64,000 nucleotides of DNA, taken from JAAYTL01 sp031460505 (GTDB taxonomy: Bacteria > Bacillota > Clostridia > Tissierellales > Tissierellaceae). Every line of letters starts with the position of its first letter. Within the stretch, counting starts at the first letter, position 1. The notes beneath the pieces were generated by a model. That model did not search any database and had not been told where the DNA came from. It saw only the letters and a list, made by a program, of their open reading frames with translations. The DNA lies in NCBI GenBank assembly GCA_031460505.1, contig JAVKTT010000005.1:186001-250000 (forward strand), read 5' to 3'. The position numbers were made by a program, and so were the translations under genes. This document shows positions 27,791 to 35,977 of the stretch, one piece after another.

Positions 27791-27830
27791 GAGCTGTTGC
27801 TAAACTAGATTATCTAGTTAGCAACAGCTC
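27791..27830 (-). terminator. Terminator of hcp
   Basis: GAGCTGTTGCTA pairs with TAGCAACAGCTC over an inner ACTAGAT/ATCTAGT stem; on the minus strand TTTTTGTG follows. It lies directly after the hcp stop. Confidence 0.9.
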
Positions 27831-27844
27831 CTATTATTTATTTA

Positions 27845-29518
27845 TTATGCTTGTGCTGCTTCACCTAAGAACATTTCTATATCATCTTCTACATTTGAAA
27901 TTGTACCAATTCCGAATGTATCTACTAATACTTTAGCTACATTTGGTGATAAGAATGCTGGAAGTGTTGGTCCTAAATGGATATTCTTAACTCCTAATGA
28001 TAATAAAGCTAATAATACTATAACAGCTTTTTGTTCGTACCAAGCTATATTATATGCTATTGGAAGTTCATTTATGTCATTTAGTTCAAATATTTCTTTA
28101 AGTTTTAATGCTATAACTGCTAATGAATAGGAGTCATTACATTGTCCAGCATCTAAAACTCTTGGGATTCCACCAATATCACCTAAGTTTAATTTGTTGT
28201 ATTTATATTTTGCACAACCTGCTGTCATTATTACTGTATCCTTTGGAAGTGCTGCTGCGAAGTCAGTGTAGTAGTTTCTGCTATTCATTCTACCATCACA
28301 ACCTGCCATTACAAAAAACTTTCTAATTGCTCCTGATTTTACTGCATCTACAACTTTATCTGCTAATGCGAATACTTGTGAATGTGCAAATCCACCTACG
28401 ATTGTACCAGTTTCAATTTCTGTTGGAGCTGGTAATCTCTTAGCATGTTCAATTAGTTCTGAGAAATCTTTTGCTTGTCCATCTACTCTATCAGCAATAT
28501 GTTTGAATCCTGGATATCCTGAGCTACCTGTTGTGTATACTCTATGTGAATATGAAGCAGCTGGAGGTACTATACAGTTTGTTGTAAATAGGATTACACC
28601 ATTGAATTTTTCAAATTCTTCTTTTTGTTTCCACCATGCATTTCCGTAGTTACCTACAAAGTGATCATATTTTTTGAATGCTGGGTAGTAGTTTGCTGGA
28701 AGCATTTCCCCATGCGTATAAACATCTACACCAGTACCTGCTGTTTGTTCTAATAATTCTTCCATGTCTTTTAAATCATGACCTGAAATTAGGATTGCTG
28801 GATTGTTTCTAACACCAATATTTACTTCTGTAATTTCTGGGTTTCCATAAGTAGTAGTATTAGCTTGATCTAATAATGCCATTACTTTAACACCGTATTC
28901 TCCTGTTTCAAGTGTTAATGCTACTAATTCATCTGCAGTTAGGCTATCATCTAAAGTTGCAGCCATTGCTTTTCTAATGAATTTAGAGATTTCAGGATCT
29001 GCAAAACCTAAGTTGTCAGCGTGCTCTGCATATGCTGCCATACCTTTAATACCGTATATGATTAATTCTCTTAATGAACGTACATCTTCATTTTCTGTTG
29101 CTAATATTCCTACTTCATTGCTTGCAGCTTTAAATTCTATTTCGTCATTTGTATTTACTGTAAATGTTGCAGAATCTGCTAATTCTCCTAATTCTACACC
29201 TTTTGCAATTAATTCAGCTTTTAATTGGTCTCTTACTTTTAAAGCTTCTTTAATTTGTGCAAAGAATCTATCCTTATCAAAGTTTGCATTAGTAATAGTC
29301 ATAAATAGACTGTCTATGATTAATCTATCTAGACCTTCCTTTGTGTATCCTATTTCATCTGCCCTTACTCCTAATACTGAAAGACCTTTTACTGCATAGA
29401 TCATTAAGTCTTGTAGAGCTGCTAAGTCAGCAGTTTTTCCACAAACACCTACTTTTGTACAACCTTTACCGCCAGCTGTTTCTTGACATTGGTAACAAAA
29501 CATCTTGTGTTCACTCAT
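27845..29518 (-). CDS. hcp: Hybrid cluster protein / hydroxylamine reductase
   Basis: 557 residues, the usual class length. The N-terminal cysteine cluster CYQCQETAGGKGCTKVGVCG (residues 8-27) binds a 4Fe-4S cluster; the hybrid Fe-S-O cluster ligands are distributed later, for example GHDLKDMEELL, HGEMLPANYYP, TTNCIVPP, MAGCDGR and the C-terminal GPTLPAFLSPNV. Hcp reduces hydroxylamine in vitro and acts in nitric oxide detoxification in vivo. A single-gene unit whose promoter carries a GGTAAC-N4-GTTACC palindrome, shared with the DUF1858 operon nearby. The abundance of GCT and other alanine/leucine codons suggests high expression. Confidence 0.97.
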   Translation of the reverse strand: MSEHKMFCYQCQETAGGKGCTKVGVCGKTADLAALQDLMIYAVKGLSVLGVRADEIGYTKEGLDRLIIDSLFMTITNANFDKDRFFAQIKEALKVRDQLKAELIAKGVELGELADSATFTVNTNDEIEFKAASNEVGILATENEDVRSLRELIIYGIKGMAAYAEHADNLGFADPEISKFIRKAMAATLDDSLTADELVALTLETGEYGVKVMALLDQANTTTYGNPEITEVNIGVRNNPAILISGHDLKDMEELLEQTAGTGVDVYTHGEMLPANYYPAFKKYDHFVGNYGNAWWKQKEEFEKFNGVILFTTNCIVPPAASYSHRVYTTGSSGYPGFKHIADRVDGQAKDFSELIEHAKRLPAPTEIETGTIVGGFAHSQVFALADKVVDAVKSGAIRKFFVMAGCDGRMNSRNYYTDFAAALPKDTVIMTAGCAKYKYNKLNLGDIGGIPRVLDAGQCNDSYSLAVIALKLKEIFELNDINELPIAYNIAWYEQKAVIVLLALLSLGVKNIHLGPTLPAFLSPNVAKVLVDTFGIGTISNVEDDIEMFLGEAAQA

Positions 29519-29574
29519 TAATTACTTCCTCCTATATATTAATAATTTCTTTTATTAACTTATCTTATGTGTAT

Positions 29575-29617
29575 ATAATATCCATTTTTCTAACCTTTCT
29601 CGGTAACACTCGTTACC
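29575..29617 (-). promoter_or_regulatory. hcp promoter with HcpR-like palindrome
   Basis: The perfect palindrome GGTAAC-ACTC-GTTACC occupies 29602-29617. A -10-like TATTAT (minus strand, 29575-29580) is centred 32 bp downstream, so the operator would be near -41. Crp/Fnr-family HcpR proteins are known to activate hcp genes from such positions; I cannot confirm the exact clostridial consensus here. Confidence 0.68.
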
Positions 29618-29635
29618 AAAATAATTTATTTTCAT

Positions 29636-29780
29636 AAAAAAATACCACTGAAAGTTCTATTTTGTCATCATCTTGAGCCTCTGGGAAGTATCTTGAATGT
29701 AGTGGTATACAAGATTCTTCGATTACGCCTCAAAATAACAAGCCAAAAATAGTTTTTCAATGGTATTTATTTCGATATAG
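29636..29780. repeat. Long imperfect inverted repeat (REP-like)
   Basis: Outer arms AAATACCACTG and CAATGGTATTT flank inner arms GGGAAGTATCTTG and CAAGATTCTTC, with GTCATCATCTTGAG and CTCAAAATAAC between. The whole can fold into one long hairpin. The inner parts resemble the widespread bacterial GTCAT..TGAGCGAAG..GAATCTTG palindromic repeat family. It lies between hcp and the zinc-ribbon gene and could end transcription of the DUF1858 operon. Confidence 0.65.
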
Positions 29781-29813
29781 TTTTTTAATATGAGATTCTC
29801 TAATCTCTAAGTA

Positions 29814-30053
29814 TTAATAATCAATTCCTGCAGCCTTAATTCTTTCTGGAAATGCTGTTGAGCATGGAGTAACTCCATATACCATTCCACAATGTGGACA
29901 TTTTGTTTCTAGATGAGTCATTTTAAAGTCTTCTCCACATTCACATTTTAATTCAAATTGTGTAGGCATCTCTCTTTTATTGAAACCCATCATTCTTATT
30001 TTATCTACAACTGCTTTTCCATCTCCAAAACTTCCTGTACAACCTTCGTGCAT
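29814..30053 (-). CDS. Small zinc-ribbon protein, last gene of DUF1858 operon
   Basis: 79 residues with Cys5, CEC at 37-39, CPHC at 52-55 and Cys64. The two paired motifs (C-x-C and C-x2-C) look like a zinc ribbon. The first 35 residues (FGDGKAVVDKIRMMGF) look helical. I recognise no named family. It follows the ABC ATPase by 27 bp with a GGAGAG ribosome site, so it belongs to the operon. A metal- or Fe-S-linked accessory role is inferred from the company it keeps. Confidence 0.78.
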   Translation of the reverse strand: MHEGCTGSFGDGKAVVDKIRMMGFNKREMPTQFELKCECGEDFKMTHLETKCPHCGMVYGVTPCSTAFPERIKAAGIDY

Positions 30054-30080
30054 TATATATCTCTCCTTTAAATTATCTAT

Positions 30081-31076
30081 TTATTTATTTGTCAGTTGTT
30101 TTCCATATCTTAAATCTTCTCTCATACCTTGAACAAAATGATCTATCTCTTCAAGCTTTACGAGTAATTCTTTTTCTTCATCACTTGTTTCTATGATACG
30201 GCTAATACCACCGTTACTGATTATAATTCTTCTATCTGCAATTAGAGCCAGTGTTGGATCGTGTGTTGCTATCAATACTATTTTATCTTCATCAACTAAA
30301 AGGCTCAAGGCTTTCCTTCTATCAATACCAGCATTTTCAATTTCATCGATTAATACTATAGGTGATGAACTTAGTATAGCTGTATCAGCAATCATCAATG
30401 CTCTTGATTGCCCACCACTTAAGGATGTAACTGGAGTATCAAGGTCAAACTTCTCACCTGCTAAGTTATTAGCAGCTTCAATTATTTTTTCTATTGTACC
30501 TTGTACATCTTCTACTAACCTACTTCCAGCATGTAATTCCAAGAATTCTCTAACTGTTAAGTCCATTACAAAATTCATATTTTGAGATAATTGTGCAACT
30601 AATCTATTGTTAGAAGAAAATCTCCATTTTTTATCTGGAATTTCACCATCTATAAGTATAGTCCTTCCTGTAGGAGTATCATTTTGAGCTGTCCACTCTA
30701 TGTCTGCTAGTAGTCTAGACTTTCCAGAACCAGTTGGACCTACTATTGATATTATCTCTGATTTTCTAATAGTTAATTCTTCAAATCCTTCAGGTTTTTT
30801 TGATTTATCATGACCAGGTAATATTGTCAAAGACTGGATACCTGATTCCTCCTGTATTCCTAAGAAGGACTTCATTTGATTAATATATTCTTCTAGATTA
30901 GCGACTAAACCTTCCTTATCTATTGCAAAATCCTCAATTTCTTGTTCAGAAAAACTATCTAGGAACTCACCAAAAGTCTTACTTTCATGTCCCTTAATAT
31001 CCAATTTATTCTCTTCAAAGTATCCTTCAACAAAGGGATATTTTTCTATAATTTCATCTATAGTTTGCTTATGCAT
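30081..31076 (-). CDS. DUF1858-like module fused to a soluble ABC ATPase
   Basis: 331 residues. Residues 1-65 form an acidic helical module (DEIIEKYPFVEGYFEENKL...FLDSFSEQEIEDFAIDKEGL) that resembles the DUF1858-like N-terminus of the operon's first protein. The rest is an ABC ATPase: Walker A VGPTGSGKSRL, signature SLSGGQSRALM, Walker B IVLIDEIENAG and switch histidine in IATHDP, all intact. No membrane protein is encoded in the operon, so this is probably not a transporter. I choose ATG 31076 because AGGTG (31083-31087) is 6 nt before it; GTG 31085 and ATG 31082 overlap or abut that site. It overlaps the GTPase gene. Confidence 0.82.
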   Translation of the reverse strand: MHKQTIDEIIEKYPFVEGYFEENKLDIKGHESKTFGEFLDSFSEQEIEDFAIDKEGLVANLEEYINQMKSFLGIQEESGIQSLTILPGHDKSKKPEGFEELTIRKSEIISIVGPTGSGKSRLLADIEWTAQNDTPTGRTILIDGEIPDKKWRFSSNNRLVAQLSQNMNFVMDLTVREFLELHAGSRLVEDVQGTIEKIIEAANNLAGEKFDLDTPVTSLSGGQSRALMIADTAILSSSPIVLIDEIENAGIDRRKALSLLVDEDKIVLIATHDPTLALIADRRIIISNGGISRIIETSDEEKELLVKLEEIDHFVQGMREDLRYGKQLTNK

Positions 31077-31770
31077 AGTCATCACCTAGATCCATCTTTC
31101 TTACATTACCCATTTGATAAGCTTCACCTATTCTTGTTTCACCTAAGCAATATGAACACATAGCAGCTGGCATAGGGAATCTTAGCTCCATACCTTGAAC
31201 TGATTCTATGTCATTTTCCTTGTCATAGAGTAAGGTACTTAATTCATATGCTCCTTGACCAGTCAAACCATTAATATGCATAGTTATAGCCCTTGGATTA
31301 ACTGAGTTTACTTTTGATGCAAAGACTTCTCTTTCTGCTTGAGAAACTATATCTCCCTTGGTTATAACCACTATATCTGCTGATTTTAACATTGGCCCTA
31401 TTTTCTTAGGAGTATTTATACCAGATAGATTATCTATTACACAGACCCCTTTGATTTCTTTTATATATGGAGAACATCTATTACAAAGTCCTGCAGATTC
31501 TGTGATTAACATATCCAGTCCCATGCCTATTCCCCATTGTACAACCTCTTCTATATTAGAAGCAAAGAAGTGATCTGGGCAAAGGGCACCTGATAATCCC
31601 TTCTTTACTGGAATTCCAGCCTTTTCATATAATTCATCATCATCAGTATATAGGCAGTCAAATTTGACCACACCTACCGAGATGTCCCTTTGTTTTAAAG
31701 CATCTATTGTTTTTAATATTATACTGGTCTTACCTGAAGAAGGTGGACCAGAAAATACTACTAAATTCAT
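31069..31770 (-). CDS. HypB/UreG-like GTPase
   Basis: 233 residues of SIMIBI P-loop type. P-loop GPPSSGKTSI at residue 8, VKFDCLYTDDDE as switch-like segment, LITESAGLCNRCSPY (DxxG-like position plus a CxxC), and the guanine-specificity motif ITKGD near residue 136. A second pair of cysteines is in MCSYCLGE near the C-terminus. HypB and UreG, the nearest known relatives, load nickel into hydrogenase and urease; CxxC and C-terminal cysteines fit metal handling. The gene overlaps both neighbours (4 nt upstream, 8 nt or more downstream), so the three are translationally coupled. Confidence 0.83.
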   Translation of the reverse strand: MNLVVFSGPPSSGKTSIILKTIDALKQRDISVGVVKFDCLYTDDDELYEKAGIPVKKGLSGALCPDHFFASNIEEVVQWGIGMGLDMLITESAGLCNRCSPYIKEIKGVCVIDNLSGINTPKKIGPMLKSADIVVITKGDIVSQAEREVFASKVNSVNPRAITMHINGLTGQGAYELSTLLYDKENDIESVQGMELRFPMPAAMCSYCLGETRIGEAYQMGNVRKMDLGDDYA

Positions 31771-33005
31771 TTCCCTTCCTCCTCCAATGTTGCCTCATGG
31801 AATATTTCTTCAGTCTTCTTAATTAATTCTCCTATATCATGGCTATTTATATAGTCCCATCCTATCCACATAAACTTTTGATCTTCACTTAAGTTATTTT
31901 CTACTTCAGGATTTGTTGATGGTAATCCGCCCTTTTCAACAAATATTTCTCCAATTTTCTTTGAAGCAAAGAAATCAACAAATGGTTGTACCTTCTCTTT
32001 ATTAGAATTCTTAGCGAGTAGGAATATTGGGCTTATAATTGCTCCATCCTTAGGCCATATTGGAAACATTGGCCCATTTCCTGAAATCATCTTTGAAAAG
32101 AAATATGGCATTATGGTTATAGTTGGCTTTTCTTTCTTTCTATGGGATTTCACCATTTCGGCTGGATGCATATTATACATAAATGCTTTGCCAAGCTTTC
32201 TTACACCATCTTCACCATAAGTCTTATATATATTTAAAAGCATTGCATTAAATAAATCGAAGTCACTTACTGGTAAGGAAACTTCCCCGTGAAACTCCGG
32301 TCTAAATAAATCAGCCCATGATTCAGGTGGCTTTCTATCTCCCAGCTCTTCCTTATTCACTAAAAAGATTGCTGGTACTACACCAATAATAGAATATTGT
32401 CCTACTGGATCTCTTAAATCTATCTCATCATTATTAAAATCTTTATTCATATTGTCAGTTCCGATTAAATCTTCAAATACACCTTTAGATTTGAATTTAC
32501 CCATAAGGTTTTTGTCAAAAAATAAATCAAATCCAGCAGACATAAATAAATCAGCTAATTCTCCTTCATTTTCAAGATTTATTATTTTGTCCTTTATCCA
32601 ATCCACACCACCAGATGCAACCCTTAAATCATATTGTACTGTATAATCAAAGTTTTGATCTTCTAACCAAGATTCAAAACCTTCCTGTAATGGAAGTTTA
32701 ACAGGACAAGGCAATATACCATCGATTTTTATTTCTCCATTTTCTGAGTTAATTTCATTAACCTTACCACCATCCACAGTAGTTCTAGCTTGTTCTATTG
32801 CCTCAACTAGTTTTTCTTCAAATAGGCCAAGGTTTACCTTCTTAGTCTTACAAGCCATTTCCAGGGAAATAGTCTTTCCCATCAGCTTTCTCATCTTATC
32901 ATTTTTCAATTGTTCAAAACCATTTGCTGCAAATATATCTATAGTTTCAGGATACTTTTCTGTTATGTCATATACTTTGTCCGTTACACTAAAGTATTTA
33001 TTCAT
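31767..33005 (-). CDS. DUF1858-like module fused to a periplasmic-binding-protein-like fold
   Basis: 412 residues from ATG 33005, which has GGAGGAGG 6-7 nt upstream (an upstream in-frame ATG at 33047 lacks one). Residues 1-67 look like DUF1858: DITEKYPETIDIFAANGF, then KTISLEMACKTKKVNL. Residues 85-412 resemble ABC-type solute-binding proteins (YSIIGVVPAIFLVNKEELGD, PESWADLFRPEFHGEVSLPV, GLPSTNPEVE). There is no signal peptide or lipobox, so it should be cytosolic, odd for this fold. First gene of the operon, with an HcpR-like palindrome upstream. Function unknown; I infer binding of a metal complex or cofactor for delivery to an enzyme. Confidence 0.8.
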   Translation of the reverse strand: MNKYFSVTDKVYDITEKYPETIDIFAANGFEQLKNDKMRKLMGKTISLEMACKTKKVNLGLFEEKLVEAIEQARTTVDGGKVNEINSENGEIKIDGILPCPVKLPLQEGFESWLEDQNFDYTVQYDLRVASGGVDWIKDKIINLENEGELADLFMSAGFDLFFDKNLMGKFKSKGVFEDLIGTDNMNKDFNNDEIDLRDPVGQYSIIGVVPAIFLVNKEELGDRKPPESWADLFRPEFHGEVSLPVSDFDLFNAMLLNIYKTYGEDGVRKLGKAFMYNMHPAEMVKSHRKKEKPTITIMPYFFSKMISGNGPMFPIWPKDGAIISPIFLLAKNSNKEKVQPFVDFFASKKIGEIFVEKGGLPSTNPEVENNLSEDQKFMWIGWDYINSHDIGELIKKTEEIFHEATLEEEGK

Positions 33006-33038
33006 TATAATCCTCCTCCGATTGAGTTCACATTTTAT

Positions 33039-33078
33039 ATTATACATGATTCTATAATTAATCAGTAACTCATGTTAC
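33039..33078 (-). promoter_or_regulatory. DUF1858-operon promoter with HcpR-like palindrome
   Basis: GTAAC-TCAT-GTTAC lies at 33065-33078 and a TATAAT -10 (minus strand) at 33039-33044; the centres are 30 bp apart, nearly the same as in the hcp promoter. The -35 region is poor, which fits activation by a Crp/Fnr-type protein bound near -40. Confidence 0.7.
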
Positions 33079-33090
33079 CAAATATAATTT

Positions 33091-34200
33091 TTATCCTAAA
33101 ATCCATCCAGTTAAAGCACCTAAAAGAATAACCCACACTGAGTTTACTTTAAATTTTGAAATCAGTAAATAAGATACAGCAAAAATTAAAAGTGTTGGTA
33201 TATTTACTATAGAATCTGAGGCTAGTTTAATACTTACTCCTAACATTAAAACCAATGATCCAATATTTATTCCATCTAATAGTCCAGCTACCAGGTCAGA
33301 ACTTCTAACCTTTTCTACTATTGGATTAAGAATTAAAACTATTAAAAATGAAGGTAAAAATATTCCAATTGTAGCAAAAATAGCACCTGAAACTCCATTT
33401 AATAGATATCCAACAAATGTTGCTGTTGTAAAAATTGGACCAGGTTTAAACTGTCCTATAGCAACCGCATCAATAATTGTAGCAGTGGACAAAACTCCAA
33501 GTTTTTCTACAAACTCAGCCTCCAAAAAAGCCAATAAAACATAGCCACTGCCATATAAAACTGAACCTATTTTTAGAAATATAAGAAATATCAAAGGACT
33601 AGAAATTGAAAAAAACTTATTCTTTAGCCTTTCCTTATTCTTTATAATCATCATAATAAAACCAGCTATAAATAATAGGGGGATCTCACTTATACCTCCT
33701 AGTATATAAACCCCAAATATGAATAATCCAAATATATAGGAAAACTTCTCCTTTAGAACTGTCTTACTTAATCTATACAAAGCTCTAATTACTATGGCTA
33801 TGGTAACAGGTTTAATCCCTGCCAATATAGATGTAACTTGTGGAATACTTCCATACTGTGAATAAAGATAGGCAAATATAAGAGTAATTACCATTGCAGG
33901 AAATATAAATGAAATCCCTGCATTCATTAATCCTAGCACTCCACCTCTTTTTAGTCCTAAATAGATAACCATTTCAGTAGAATTAGGCCCTGGAATTAGA
34001 TTTGTTGCTCCAATAAAGTCAACAAAACTCTCCCTACTAATCCACTTTTTCTTTTCAACAATTTCATCATCCATCATTGAGATATGGGCAGCTGGCCCGC
34101 CAAAGGCTATAAAACCAAGTTTTAAAAAAGTCCTAGTTATTTCTTTTTGCCTTTTAAATCTTTCTTCTTTATTTAATAGATTGTAATCTTTATTTTCCAT
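33091..34200 (-). CDS. chrA: Chromate transporter (ChrA family, two-domain)
   Basis: 369 residues with two homologous halves, the long form. Each half has the CHR-type signature: FIAFGGPAAHISMM and ATNLIPGPNSTEM in the first, KIGSVLYGSGYVLLAFLEAE and AIGQFKPGPIFTTATFVG in the second. About 10-12 membrane segments. Members export chromate, but in anaerobes without chromate exposure the real anion may be sulfate-like or unknown. A single gene on the minus strand, just upstream of the DUF1858 operon promoter. Confidence 0.92.
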   Translation of the reverse strand: MENKDYNLLNKEERFKRQKEITRTFLKLGFIAFGGPAAHISMMDDEIVEKKKWISRESFVDFIGATNLIPGPNSTEMVIYLGLKRGGVLGLMNAGISFIFPAMVITLIFAYLYSQYGSIPQVTSILAGIKPVTIAIVIRALYRLSKTVLKEKFSYIFGLFIFGVYILGGISEIPLLFIAGFIMMIIKNKERLKNKFFSISSPLIFLIFLKIGSVLYGSGYVLLAFLEAEFVEKLGVLSTATIIDAVAIGQFKPGPIFTTATFVGYLLNGVSGAIFATIGIFLPSFLIVLILNPIVEKVRSSDLVAGLLDGINIGSLVLMLGVSIKLASDSIVNIPTLLIFAVSYLLISKFKVNSVWVILLGALTGWILG

Positions 34201-34325
34201 GACCTCACCTCTTTAATATGATTACTTCTGATATACCCTATATCTTATGATACCAATACAACTTAATTAGAATTAATATAAATTTTATGGGTATCATTAT
34301 ATCAATAAAGTATGGGAGTGATTAT

Positions 34326-34712
34326 ATGAATATAAGTTATGAAAAAGAAACCAATAAAACCTTTTCAGATGCTTTAGACAGTATAAAACATTCACTAAAA
34401 GATAGAAGCTTTGGGGTATTGTGGCAACTTAATTTTAAAGAAAAGCTTGCTGAGCATAATATTGATTTCCCTAATAATTTTATGATACTGGAGGTATGTA
34501 ATCCACAAAAAGCCAATGAGGTTTTATCAGCTCACATAGACGTGGGATATTTTTTACCTTGTAAGGTAGCTGTATATGAAAAAGAAGGAAAAACATTTAT
34601 TGGAACTGTAAAACCAGGACATCTAATAGGATTACTAGGACACGATGATTTAGATGATGTTGCAAATGAAGTAGAAGAAATATTAATAGACGCAATAAAT
34701 GCTGCTATATAA
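34326..34712 (+). CDS. DUF302-domain protein
   Basis: 128 residues from ATG 34326 with a weak GGGAG site; an upstream in-frame ATG at 34287 has no ribosome site. Features of the DUF302 family: MNISYEKETNKTFSDALDSI, FGVLWQLNFKEKL, FMILEVCNPQKANEVL and FLPCKVAVYE. No signal peptide or membrane segment. Role not established; homologues are common beside redox and metal-stress genes. It stands alone, with a terminator after it. Confidence 0.88.
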   Translation: MNISYEKETNKTFSDALDSIKHSLKDRSFGVLWQLNFKEKLAEHNIDFPNNFMILEVCNPQKANEVLSAHIDVGYFLPCKVAVYEKEGKTFIGTVKPGHLIGLLGHDDLDDVANEVEEILIDAINAAI

Positions 34713-34714
34713 AA

Positions 34715-34740
34715 ACAGACCAGACATATATCTGGTCTGT
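34715..34740. terminator. Bidirectional terminator (DUF302 / DUF2249)
   Basis: ACAGACCAGA / TCTGGTCTGT stem with loop CATATA between two convergent genes, with A-rich and T-rich flanks. Confidence 0.85.
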
Positions 34741-34745
34741 ACTAT

Positions 34746-34973
34746 TTATATTTTCTTTATTGAAACTCTCCAAACCTCTGGACCTTCCTCCAAATATTCC
34801 CACTCAAATTGTCCATCCATTTCAGCTAACATTTGATAATGTAATGGTCTTGGATCATGATCATTTGTAAGTTCCATTGCTTCACCACTATTAAGTGAAT
34901 CAAAAGTTTCAAAAATTACTCTATGTTTATCCCTAGGTTCATAATCCCTAGCGTCAACTTTTTGTGCAAACAT
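34746..34973 (-). CDS. DUF2249-domain protein
   Basis: 75 residues. DARDYEPRDKHRVIFETFDS, LTNDHDPRPLHYQM and FEWEYLEEGPEVWRV match DUF2249, a TusA-like small domain. Elsewhere it is often found beside hemerythrins and nitric-oxide-related genes, and it is often regulated with them; here it sits in the same neighbourhood as hcp. Histidines and the acidic NDHDP segment could bind metal, which is inference. A good GGAGGT ribosome site precedes the ATG. Confidence 0.88.
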   Translation of the reverse strand: MFAQKVDARDYEPRDKHRVIFETFDSLNSGEAMELTNDHDPRPLHYQMLAEMDGQFEWEYLEEGPEVWRVSIKKI

Positions 34974-35107
34974 GAAATTACCTCCTAAATATATTGATTA
35001 TAATATAGTTATCCCAAATAATTAATTATAAACTCTTAAGTAGTGTTTTAATTTTCTGTAATTTTTGGATGTTAAATGTTATAATTAGTTTTAGGAGGGG
35101 GATTTTC

Positions 35108-35341
35108 ATGGGTTGGTTTAAGAGATTACCTAGAATTGTAAGAGATTTGATTATATTTAACTCATTTATATTTATGATACAATTTATTATGAATTATGGA
35201 TTAAGGAGGGAATTTGCTATTCAAAGTAGCTCCCTTATGGCTGCAAATGTTGGAATAATGATAGTTTATTTGTTTAGATATAGAGTTGAAAAAGTTAGAG
35301 CAGAAGAAAGAGCAGAAAAGAATAAAAGTAAGAAAAATTAA
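35108..35341 (+). CDS. Small membrane protein of unknown function
   Basis: 77 residues from ATG 35108 with AGGAGGGG upstream; the longer in-frame start at 35069 is unsupported. One or two hydrophobic segments (LIIFNSFIFMIQFIM and MAANVGIMIVYLF) and a very basic, charged tail (VEKVRAEERAEKNKSKKN) that should face the cytosol. No family recognised. An extended -10, TGTTATAAT, lies about 30 bp before the start. Confidence 0.65.
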   Translation: MGWFKRLPRIVRDLIIFNSFIFMIQFIMNYGLRREFAIQSSSLMAANVGIMIVYLFRYRVEKVRAEERAEKNKSKKN

Positions 35342-35399
35342 TTTGACTTTATTTAAGTAAAGTGTTATTATCTTAATAATATTTAAATTCCATGCGTAG

Positions 35400-35667
35400 A
35401 AAAAGTACTCACACTATAAGGTCTTAGAGAGTTGGGGATGGTGGAAGCCCAATACCAGAGGTTTGACGAATGGTTCTACAAGAAGTTTGGTGAAATATTT
35501 TAGAGTACCCAATTCCGGGGGTTTCCCGTTATAGAAACAGGATATAGTGCTATTTATATAGTTTATGTATCTAATGAGTTGAGATTATCTGATGGATAAT
35601 CTAATTAAGGTGGTACCGCGAATATGGTCTTTCGTCCTTTTGTTTAAGGATGAAGGGCCTTTTTTTA
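35400..35667 (+). promoter_or_regulatory. Tryptophan T-box leader of trpP
   Basis: A classical T-box riboswitch. Stem I begins near AGAGAGTTGGGGATGGTGG; the GAA-TGG segment at 35468-35473 offers UGG (Trp) as the specifier codon, by analogy with the position after GAA in known leaders. AGATTATC/GATAATCT makes the stem III hairpin, and the T-box AAGGTGGTACCGCG is at 35607-35620. The terminator GGTCTTTCGTCCTT / AAGGATGAAGGGCC plus a T run ends at 35667. Uncharged tRNA-Trp should allow read-through into trpP. Confidence 0.88.
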
Positions 35668-35977
35668 TGACCTAACCCAGTGAATGAACGCAGTGAGTGA
35701 ACTGTAGGTAGGTCAAACGCAACCAATCACCAAATTCATTTGAGCTATGGTGAGCAAATACCCTGGGCACTCCCCAGTGTATGACTACGACGTAAATAGA
35801 GGTTGTGAATTTGTGTTGATTGTCTGCGGAAAATGACCGGTCTAACCAATTGAATGCAACGAAGCAATTAAGGTTTTTAGACTTTAGAATATATAAAGGT
35901 GGTGATAGAAATGTTGTGAACAGAGTTAAGTGACTGGCAAATTAAATTAATAACAAAATTTAAAGGAGAGATTTCTA
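35668..35977 (+). other. Structured non-coding region between T-box terminator and trpP
   Basis: 310 bp with no credible ORF and a higher GC content than its flanks. It holds several inverted repeats: GACCTAACCCAGT with ACTGTAGGTAGGTC (about 35671-35716), CAATCACCAAATTCA with TGAATTTGTGTTGATTG (about 35724-35823) enclosing CTGGG-CACTC-CCCAG, and CCAATT...AATTAAGG (about 35846-35875). Only the last 30 bp carry the trpP ribosome site. Either a second leader RNA, a small structured RNA, or a REP-like insertion in the leader. Confidence 0.6.

Noticed and set aside
29341..29637. Plus-strand frame covering the hcp start and promoter
   Set aside because: It overlaps the N-terminal cysteine cluster of hcp in antisense and the promoter; no ribosome site.
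30081..33005. Calling the DUF1858 operon an ABC importer
   Set aside because: No permease is encoded and the binding-protein-like subunit lacks an export signal, so the transporter label would mislead.
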